DNA from: Nitrospirota bacterium
GTDB lineage: Bacteria > Nitrospirota > Thermodesulfovibrionia > Thermodesulfovibrionales > UBA1546
DNA: 10,835 nucleotides
Assembly: GCA_004298625.1 (NCBI GenBank)
Contig: SCSY01000233.1
Location: 1 to 10,835 of the forward strand
Direction of reading: 5' to 3'
Each line of letters begins with the position of its first letter. Within the stretch, counting starts at the first letter, position 1. Below are positions 6,178 through 10,835 of the stretch, piece after piece. The notes beneath the pieces are model-generated. The model was given only the letters and a program-made list of their open reading frames with translations. It was not told the DNA's origin and did no database searches. The position numbers were made by a program, and so were the translations under genes.

Positions 6178-6898
6178 AGTCTCCTCCCACCATGGTGCCT
6201 ATTTTTTTGCCCAGGGCAACTTTGCTGATATTATCTGTGCCTTTAAGATTAAATACCACAATCGGCAGATTGTTGTCCATACATAATGATATTGCCGTTG
6301 AATCCATGACGCTGAGACCTTTTTTTAGGACCTCCATGTAGCTGATGGTCTCGTATTTTTTTGCCCTGGGGTCTTTTACCGGGTCGGCAGAATACACGCC
6401 GTCAACCTTTGTCGCCTTCATTATCACATCAGCGCCTATCTCCATCGCCCTCAGCGCAGCAGCGGTATCGGTTGTAAAATAGGGATTCCCTGTGCCGGCG
6501 GCAAATATTACTATACGGCCTTTTTCAAGATGCCGCATGGCTTTCCGTCTTATATAAGATTCGGCCAGTTCTCTCATCTCTATGGCCGACTGAACCCTTG
6601 TAGTGATATTGTTTTTCTCGAGTGCATTCTGAAGCGCTAATGCATTTATCACAGTGGCCAGCATTCCCATGTAATCTGCCGATGCGCGTTCCATTCCCTT
6701 TACGCTTGCCTCCACGCCTCTGAATATGTTGCCTCCGCCTATGACTATGGCAAGCTCGGCGCCCATTTTAACAACCTTTTTAATTTCTTTGGCTATAAAA
6801 TCAACAGTGGCAGAATCTATGCCGAAGCCCTTGTTGCCCATAAGCGCTTCACCGCTCAGTTTTAAGAGGATCCTTTTATATTTTAACGGGGCTTTCAC
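6146..6898 (-). CDS. pyrH: UMP kinase
   Basis: 250 residues. UMP kinase (bacterial, amino-acid-kinase fold, usually hexameric) phosphorylates UMP to UDP with ATP in pyrimidine nucleotide synthesis and is commonly GTP-activated and UTP-inhibited. Key segments are KLSGEALMG (13-21), IGGGNIFRG (53-61), and the later AAGTGNPYFTTDTAAALRA and KATKVDGVYSADP blocks. The start codon is GTG at 6898, chosen because the conserved KYKRILLKLSG follows at once and no closer ATG precedes it; the Shine-Dalgarno is weak (GGCGAG, in the end of tsf). It begins 7 nt after the tsf stop. Its last codons (Lys-rich tail GKGNKKKSR) overlap the start of frr by 32 nt. Confidence 0.96.
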   Translation of the reverse strand: MKAPLKYKRILLKLSGEALMGNKGFGIDSATVDFIAKEIKKVVKMGAELAIVIGGGNIFRGVEASVKGMERASADYMGMLATVINALALQNALEKNNITTRVQSAIEMRELAESYIRRKAMRHLEKGRIVIFAAGTGNPYFTTDTAAALRAMEIGADVIMKATKVDGVYSADPVKDPRAKKYETISYMEVLKKGLSVMDSTAISLCMDNNLPIVVFNLKGTDNISKVALGKKIGTMVGGDYGKGNKKKSR

Positions 6899-6905
6899 TC
6901 TGGTT

Positions 6906-7502
6906 TTATTTCTCGCCGAGCTGGAACCTGGCGAAACGCCTGATTAAAATATTCTCTCCGAGCTTGGCTATCTTTTCAGTAACAAGATCTTTTACCTTTG
7001 CCTTCTGCTCCGGATCTTTTATGAATATCTGGTCGAGCAGGCAGGTCTCGCTGAAAAATTTATCGAGTTTCCCCTCGACTATCTTTTCAACTACCTGTGG
7101 AGGTTTATTTGTTACCTGCGCCCTATATATCTCCTTTTCCCTTTCTATAATATCCTGAGGCACATCATCACGAGAAAGATAAGATGGATTTGCAGCGGCA
7201 ATGTGCAAAGAGATATCTTTGACAAGCCCCTTGAAGTCATCCGTCTTTGCAACAAAATCCGTCTCGCAGTTTATCTCTACCAATACTCCTATTTTATCCA
7301 TGTGTATGTATGAGCCTATAAGCCCTTCCGACGCCGTCCTTGTTGCCTTTCTTGCAGCGCTCGCCAGACCTTTTTGCCTGAGGCAGTCTATTGCCTTTTC
7401 AAAATCGCCGCTTGTTTCAGCGAGGGCCTTTTTGCAGTCCATCATGCCTGCGCCTGTTTTTTCCCTGAGTTCTTTAACCTTATCAGCCGTAATAGCGCTC
7501 AC
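6906..7502 (-). CDS. tsf: elongation factor Ts, short form
   Basis: 198 residues; E. coli EF-Ts is about 283, and the short form is common outside the proteobacteria. It recharges EF-Tu by releasing GDP. The N-terminal UBA-like domain (1-45) carries VKELREKTGAGMMDCKKAL, and the central TDFVAKTDDF signature is at 81-90, which contains the Asp-Phe pair that inserts into EF-Tu. The C-terminal part is shortened rather than broken. The start is GTG at 7502, overlapping the rpsB stop by one base (TAGTG), with AAAGGA just upstream inside rpsB, so it is probably coupled to rpsB translation. The next gene, pyrH, follows within 7 nt. Confidence 0.96.
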   Translation of the reverse strand: MSAITADKVKELREKTGAGMMDCKKALAETSGDFEKAIDCLRQKGLASAARKATRTASEGLIGSYIHMDKIGVLVEINCETDFVAKTDDFKGLVKDISLHIAAANPSYLSRDDVPQDIIEREKEIYRAQVTNKPPQVVEKIVEGKLDKFFSETCLLDQIFIKDPEQKAKVKDLVTEKIAKLGENILIRRFARFQLGEK

Positions 7503-8266
7503 TATTCCTTTACCCCCTCAGTTTCTTCCTGCCGGACTTTTTCTTCGACAGCCGTCTTTTCAGCCTCTTCGGCAGCGGCCTTGTTCAATGTCGCCCTTCC
7601 TTCGAGAATGGCCTCCGCCATCTTTGCCGCAAGGAGTTTTATCGCCCTTATTGCATCGTCATTGCCCGGTATAACATGGTCAATCTCATCAGGGTCGCAG
7701 TTTGTGTCAACAACACCGACTACCGGTATCGAGAGTTTCCTTGCCTCGGCAACGGCAATCCGTTCCTTTTTGGGATCTATCACGAATACCGCCGCAGGAA
7801 GGCCGGTCATCTCTTTTATGCCGCTCAGGATTTTTTCGAGTTTGCCGCGCTCTTTTTCAAGGGCTGCTATCTCTTTTTTGGGAAGGACATCATAAGTCCC
7901 GTCCGTCTTCATGGTCTCTATCTGTTTAAGTCTTTCTATGCTCTTTTTGATTGTCAGAAAATTTGTCAGCATGCCGCCGAGCCATCTTTGATTTACAAAG
8001 AACGCGCCTGCCCTTTTTGACTCTTCGTATATTGCATCCTGGGCCTGTTTTTTTGTGCCGATGAAAAGGACGTTCCCGCCCTTAGCCGCGGTATTCTTAA
8101 CAAAATTGTAAGCATCTTCAAGACCCTTCATTGTTTTCTGAAGGTCAATGATATAGATGCCGTTTCTCTCGCCAAAGATGTATTTTTTCATCTTCGGGTT
8201 CCAGCGTTTTACCTGATGTCCGAAATGAACACCGGCTTCAAGAAGCTCTTTCATTGTTGCGACCAT
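7502..8266 (-). CDS. rpsB: 30S ribosomal protein S2
   Basis: 254 residues from the ATG at 8266. S2 joins the 30S subunit late and is needed for S1 binding. Typical segments are MKELLEAGVHFGHQVKRWNPKM at the N-terminus (given here in part: AGVHFGHQ, RWNPKM), the IYIIDLQKT and FIGTKKQAQ blocks, RWLGGMLTNF and the DPKKERIAVAEA region, with a Glu/Ala-rich C-terminal tail. The frame is open for 14 more codons upstream (to a GTG at 8308), but the ribosome site GAGGAGGAATC lies directly before the ATG at 8266 and the extension is not S2-like, so I chose 8266. It is the first gene of the translation operon, with its own promoter and a leader of about 120 nt. Confidence 0.97.
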   Translation of the reverse strand: MVATMKELLEAGVHFGHQVKRWNPKMKKYIFGERNGIYIIDLQKTMKGLEDAYNFVKNTAAKGGNVLFIGTKKQAQDAIYEESKRAGAFFVNQRWLGGMLTNFLTIKKSIERLKQIETMKTDGTYDVLPKKEIAALEKERGKLEKILSGIKEMTGLPAAVFVIDPKKERIAVAEARKLSIPVVGVVDTNCDPDEIDHVIPGNDDAIRAIKLLAAKMAEAILEGRATLNKAAAEEAEKTAVEEKVRQEETEGVKE

Positions 8267-8386
8267 TTGATTCCTCCTCTGGTTTTTCCTCCGCCTTTTC
8301 CTCTGCACCCTTTCGGGACCACGCAGAAGAAAGTTGATGGCGTGTGTTTTAACCCCGTCAGGAAGCCTTTCCCTCGGAGTTTACAG
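8267..8386 (-). promoter_or_regulatory. rpsB leader, possible autoregulatory RNA
   Basis: Between the predicted transcript start (about 8386) and the rpsB ATG lie roughly 120 nt. On the minus strand CTTCTGC (8329-8323) pairs with GCAGAGG (8306-8300), one G-U included, around CCC-GAAA-GGG, a stable tetraloop cap. CTCCG (8379-8375) can pair with CGGAG (8293-8289), closing a larger structure that ends beside the ribosome site, and GGAA/TTCC near 8361-8372 can form a small stem in between. S2 is known to repress its own mRNA in proteobacteria through an rpsB leader; that this leader does so is inference. Confidence 0.4.
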
Positions 8387-8392
8387 GGTAAA

Positions 8393-8422
8393 ATGCTAAC
8401 ATAAAAGACAGATATTTTGCAA
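8393..8422 (-). promoter_or_regulatory. promoter of the rpsB-tsf-pyrH-frr unit
   Basis: On the minus strand TTGCAA (8422-8417), an 18-nt spacer, and TAGCAT (8398-8393), each with four of six consensus bases. TG one base before the -10 box makes it an extended -10 promoter, which would compensate for the imperfect hexamers. Confidence 0.45.
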
Positions 8423-8427
8423 GGGGA

Positions 8428-8527
8428 GGGGCTAATAATAAAAGTTTGGCGATAGGGTTAGCCCTGCGCTCATTCTCGCTGCGAAGTGGCTCCTCCGCCC
8501 CAGGCGGATTCGCCGAGGCGAAGAGGA
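8428..8527. repeat. GC-rich intergenic cluster of inverted repeats
   Basis: Between the rpsB and hemL promoters are several inverted repeats: GGGGCTAA (8428-8435) with TTAGCCCT (8458-8465); TCCGCC/GGCGGA (8494-8499, 8503-8508) with a 3-nt loop; and TTCGC/GCGAA (8509-8513, 8518-8522) with a CGAG loop, the last two back to back. GCGAAG also occurs twice (8481-8486, 8518-8523). The stretch 8461-8527 is clearly richer in GC than the sequence around it. It encodes no believable protein. It may be a dispersed intergenic (REP- or MITE-like) repeat, or a terminator-like element; one copy cannot decide this. Confidence 0.4.
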
Positions 8528-8545
8528 ATTTTGTCTATGGTTTGT

Positions 8546-8575
8546 TTGACATCTAAAATATTTTCGTGATAGACT
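8546..8575 (+). promoter_or_regulatory. sigma-70-like promoter for hemL
   Basis: A perfect TTGACA (8546-8551), an 18-nt spacer, and TAGACT (8570-8575) with four consensus bases. The start would be near 8582, leaving a leader of about 27 nt that includes the AAAAGGAAG ribosome site of hemL. Confidence 0.5.
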
Positions 8576-8608
8576 TTGAGCACTTTTACAGAAAAGGAAG
8601 TGGGAAAA

Positions 8609-9895
8609 ATGAAAAGCCATCGTAAGTCGGAGAAACTTTTTAAGCAGGCAAAGGCTGTAATGCCGGGAGGCGTGAACAGCCCTGTTCGGGCTTTCAAGGC
8701 TGTCGGCGGGAACCCTGTTTTTATAGCAAAAGGAAAAGGCTCAAAGCTCTATGACGTTGACGGCAACTCTTACATAGACTATGTGCTTTCATGGGGACCG
8801 TTGATCCTCGGTCACGCTCACCCAAAGGTTGTAAAGGCTCTTAAAGCAGCGGTGGATAAAGGCACGAGTTACGGGGCGCCGACGCCCCTGGAAATTGAGC
8901 TTGCAAACCTTGTTCTCAAGGCATACCCCTCAATGGATATGGTGAGGATGGTAAATTCAGGCACGGAAGCTACCATGAGCGCGATAAGAGTTGCAAGAGG
9001 TTTTACAAAAAGGGATAAGATCATAAAATTCGAGGGATGCTATCACGGGCATGCTGACGGATTGTTGGTAAAAGCGGGTTCGGGCGCAATGACATTCGGA
9101 GTGCCGGACAGCCCCGGAGTCCCTGAATCATACGCTAAAAATACAATTACGCTTCCTTACAATGACATTGATGCTTTAAAGGCGGTCATAGAGAATGCCT
9201 GGAGAGAGATTGCCTGCCTGATTATTGAACCTGTTGTCGGGAATATCGGGTGTGTTTTGCCGAAGCCGGGTTTTTTAGAGGCAGTAAGGGCATTAACAAA
9301 AAAATACGGCATAGTCCTGATATTTGATGAAGTCATGACAGGTTTCAGAGTTTCTTATGGAGGGGCACAGGAACGTTACAAGATAAAACCGGATATGACA
9401 TGCTTAGGAAAGGTAATTGGCGGAGGTCTTCCTGTCGGAGCTTACGGCGGAAAGAAGGAGATAATGTCGATGGTATCGCCGGAAGGCCCTGTATATCAGG
9501 CAGGCACATTGTCAGGAAACCCTCTGGCAATGACGGCAGGGATAGAGACGCTTAAGATACTTTCATCGAAGGGGACCTTTAAGAAAATAGAAAAGCTTTC
9601 GGCGCTGCTCGAAAAAGGGCTTGCAGATGCAGCTAAAAAAGCGGGTGTAAGAACCAGGTTCTACAGGGCAGGCACGATGTTCTGCACGTATTTCACTGAC
9701 AGAGAAGTTTATGATTATGCTACCGCGAAGACTGCCGATACTGCAAGATTCGCAAAATTCTTCATGGGGATGCTGAATAGGGGCGTAAATATAGCGCCTT
9801 CACAGTTCGAGGCAGGGTTCATGTCGCTGGCGCATACTGAAAACGACATAGAGAAAACGGCAAAGGCAGCTTACGAGTCTTTAAAGAAAAGTTAA
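8609..9895 (+). CDS. hemL: glutamate-1-semialdehyde 2,1-aminomutase
   Basis: 428 residues (E. coli 426). The PLP enzyme shifts the amino group of glutamate-1-semialdehyde to give 5-aminolevulinate, so tetrapyrroles are made here by the C5 pathway. The PLP lysine is K268 in TCLGKVIGGGLPVGAYGG, with D240 of IFDEVMTGFR binding the pyridine nitrogen; the N-terminal MPGGVNSPVRAFKAVGG, NSGTEATMSAIR and the gating-loop block HGHADGLLVKAGSGA are all present. The frame could begin at a TTG at 8576, but the ATG at 8609 has AAAAGGAAG at suitable distance and starts where the family starts, so I chose it. No other hem gene is in the window. It has its own promoter, and atpZ follows after 24 nt, probably on the same transcript. 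Confidence 0.97.
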   Translation: MKSHRKSEKLFKQAKAVMPGGVNSPVRAFKAVGGNPVFIAKGKGSKLYDVDGNSYIDYVLSWGPLILGHAHPKVVKALKAAVDKGTSYGAPTPLEIELANLVLKAYPSMDMVRMVNSGTEATMSAIRVARGFTKRDKIIKFEGCYHGHADGLLVKAGSGAMTFGVPDSPGVPESYAKNTITLPYNDIDALKAVIENAWREIACLIIEPVVGNIGCVLPKPGFLEAVRALTKKYGIVLIFDEVMTGFRVSYGGAQERYKIKPDMTCLGKVIGGGLPVGAYGGKKEIMSMVSPEGPVYQAGTLSGNPLAMTAGIETLKILSSKGTFKKIEKLSALLEKGLADAAKKAGVRTRFYRAGTMFCTYFTDREVYDYATAKTADTARFAKFFMGMLNRGVNIAPSQFEAGFMSLAHTENDIEKTAKAAYESLKKS

Positions 9896-9919
9896 AAGTT
9901 GAAAGTGGAAAAATAAAAA

Positions 9920-10168
9920 TTGGCAGAAAAACCGGTATTCAGACAACTCCTTGAGGCAAGCACGATAGGGCTTAATCTTGTCCTTGCAACATTTGTCGGG
10001 CTTGGAATGGGATATGCCCTTGATCACGTTCTTGATAAATACCTCCATATAAAAACTTATCCCTGGCTTACGATTATATTTTTACTGCTCGGAATAATTG
10101 CGGGTTTCCGTGAGATGGTCAGGATGGCAAGGAAGACTTACGATGGAAATAATAAGAAGGATATATAA
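9920..10168 (+). CDS. atpZ: AtpZ/AtpI-type small membrane protein (F-ATPase gene 1 family)
   Basis: 82 residues with two membrane segments (about 14-34 and 47-64), the GYALD motif at the end of the first, and a basic C-terminal tail (FREMVRMARKTY), the pattern of the putative F0F1-ATPase subunit family that precedes ATP synthase operons. AtpZ has been linked to ATP synthase assembly and, with AtpI, to Ca/Mg transport in some bacteria; the role here is inferred. The start codon is TTG at 9920, with only a weak purine stretch (GTGGAAAAA) upstream; no ATG is available before the first membrane segment. Its end overlaps the next gene by 26 nt. The neighbour pgi, in place of atpB, is unusual context. 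Confidence 0.8.
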   Translation: MAEKPVFRQLLEASTIGLNLVLATFVGLGMGYALDHVLDKYLHIKTYPWLTIIFLLLGIIAGFREMVRMARKTYDGNNKKDI

Positions 10169-10499
10169 ACAATCTGCCTTTATACTGATACCCCTTGCCG
10201 TTATTTCGGCTTTTTTTGAGTGGAGGAAATTGCCGCTCAGCATCCTGATCGGCGGCGGTCTTGCGGTTGCAAACCTCAAGGGGCTTGCATGGGGTGTTCA
10301 GGGGTTGGTGGGGACCGGGCAGCAGGCAACGGGGATGCTTGTTTTTTTCAGTCTTATAAGGTTATTTATCCTGATAGCGGTTATCGTTATTCTGCTCTGG
10401 CTCAAGATCATAAACATAGCAGGCATCTTTATAGGGTTTACAGCAGTCCTTATCCTTCTGCTTAAGGAAGGGGTCAGGTCGGCAAGGGATGGGGGTTAG
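10143..10499 (+). CDS. atpI: ATP synthase subunit I-like membrane protein (AtpI)
   Basis: 118 residues from the ATG at 10143, nearly all hydrophobic, with four probable membrane segments (about 9-26, 30-48, 64-87 and 90-107). The SILIGGGLAVANLKGLAWG segment after the second turn resembles the conserved Gly-rich part of the ATP synthase I family, whose members help assemble the c-ring. An upstream frame to 10098 exists, but it lies within atpZ and adds a soluble stretch unlike the family; AAGGAAG sits 9 nt before the chosen ATG. It overlaps atpZ by 26 nt. The pair atpZ-atpI supports both calls, because each alone is a short and poorly conserved protein. The rest of the ATP synthase operon does not follow. 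Confidence 0.72.
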   Translation: MEIIRRIYKQSAFILIPLAVISAFFEWRKLPLSILIGGGLAVANLKGLAWGVQGLVGTGQQATGMLVFFSLIRLFILIAVIVILLWLKIINIAGIFIGFTAVLILLLKEGVRSARDGG

Positions 10500-10515
10500 A
10501 TGAAGGAGGTTTTTT

Positions 10516-10835
10516 ATGCTTGAGCTGAATTTCTCGAATATGATGGGAGAGATGATTGGTGAAAAAGGCGTAGCCGAGAGACAGATTGAAGGCATAAAGA
10601 CAACGGTATGCAATATAGACAAACGGATAAATTCAAAGGAAAAGCCCGAACTTGCGTTTATAGACCTTCTTAAGCAGGACACATCGGAAATTAAAAAAAC
10701 AGCGTCTTTTATTAGAAATAATTTTGAGAATTTTATCATACTCGGAATCGGCGGTTCTGCTCTCGGGCCAAAAGCGATTTTGGAGGCTCTCAGCCCTTTC
10801 CACAATATTGATAAAAAACCACGTGTATTCATCTA
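10516..10835 (+). CDS. pgi: glucose-6-phosphate isomerase, N-terminal part (cut by the right edge)
   Basis: 106 complete codons are visible. Pgi interconverts glucose-6-phosphate and fructose-6-phosphate in glycolysis and gluconeogenesis. The assignment rests on FIILGIGGSALGPKAILEAL (73-92), the phosphate-binding SIS-fold motif at the start of the first sugar isomerase domain. The short N-terminus before it (72 residues) fits the compact bacterial Pgi of about 450-530 residues, not the long E. coli type. A textbook AAGGAGG lies 6 nt before the ATG. It starts 16 nt after atpI on the same strand, so cotranscription with hemL-atpZ-atpI is likely. The remainder, including the catalytic Glu and His, is beyond the window; a bifunctional phosphoglucose/phosphomannose isomerase is the main alternative. 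Confidence 0.85.
   Translation, partial: MLELNFSNMMGEMIGEKGVAERQIEGIKTTVCNIDKRINSKEKPELAFIDLLKQDTSEIKKTASFIRNNFENFIILGIGGSALGPKAILEALSPFHNIDKKPRVFI

Noticed and set aside
7374..7895. Open frame of 173 codons on the plus strand
   Set aside because: It lies antisense across the tsf-rpsB junction, both firmly identified, has Ser/Ala/Phe-rich composition typical of an antisense shadow, and resembles no family.
8267..8308. N-terminal extension of rpsB by 14 codons from a GTG
   Set aside because: It is an Arg/Lys/Gln run made by translating the leader and Shine-Dalgarno; the GAGGAGG site points to the ATG at 8266.
8428..8465. Inverted repeat GGGGCTAA/TTAGCCCT as a terminator or operator
   Set aside because: The loop is 22 nt, no T tract follows in either direction, and no convergent transcript ends here; I keep it only as part of the repeat cluster.
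8387..8608. A riboswitch controlling hemL
   Set aside because: The predicted leader of hemL is only about 27 nt and shows no aptamer-like structure.
8470..8697. Small minus-strand frame over the hemL promoter
   Set aside because: It spans the palindromic block and the hemL start, has no ribosome site and no recognisable sequence.
10362..10832. Minus-strand frame of 156 codons at the right edge
   Set aside because: It is antisense to atpI and pgi, and the plus-strand reading has a consensus ribosome site and the GIGGSALG motif.

Overview
The window looks like ordinary core chromosome of a Gram-negative-type bacterium with moderate GC. Protein style (GAF-headed protein, FHA protein with an unfamiliar N-terminus, DksA-like protein downstream of frr, C5-pathway hemL) fits Nitrospirota or a neighbouring deep-branching phylum, but this is recognition from memory and not a proven placement. 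I see no rRNA, tRNA, CRISPR array, prophage, insertion sequence or transposase.

Left part, minus strand (1-3903): an FHA-domain protein, hypoxanthine phosphoribosyltransferase (hpt), a perfect hairpin terminator, QueD-like pterin synthase, PmbA/TldE, and the N-terminal 152 residues of a GAF-domain protein that runs off the left edge. A divergent promoter region (3904-4002) separates these from truA on the plus strand. Both promoter candidates there put the transcription start almost on the start codon.

Middle part, minus strand (4858-8266): a translation operon read right to left, rpsB-tsf-pyrH-frr, then a 49-residue small gene and a DksA/TraR-type zinc-finger gene with a long lysine-rich N-terminal tail. 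All are packed with 1-nt overlaps, a 32-nt overlap or gaps under 10 nt. A 17-bp hairpin between truA and the dksA-like gene can terminate transcription from both sides. Upstream of rpsB lie a leader of about 120 nt that may fold and an extended -10 promoter.

Right part, plus strand (8546-10835): a consensus-like promoter, hemL (tetrapyrrole synthesis by the C5 pathway), two small membrane proteins of the AtpZ and AtpI types that normally head ATP synthase operons, and then, in place of atpB, the start of glucose-6-phosphate isomerase (pgi), cut by the right edge. The 342 bases between rpsB and hemL hold both promoters, the rpsB leader and a GC-rich cluster of small inverted repeats that may be a dispersed repeat.

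I did not find a clearly new multi-gene system. The items most worth a second look are the unannotated-looking small gene coupled to frr and dksA, the histone-like tail on the DksA homologue, the internally repeated N-terminus of the FHA protein, the possible leaderless divergent transcripts, the rpsB leader, and the atpZ/atpI pair parted from the rest of the ATP synthase genes.
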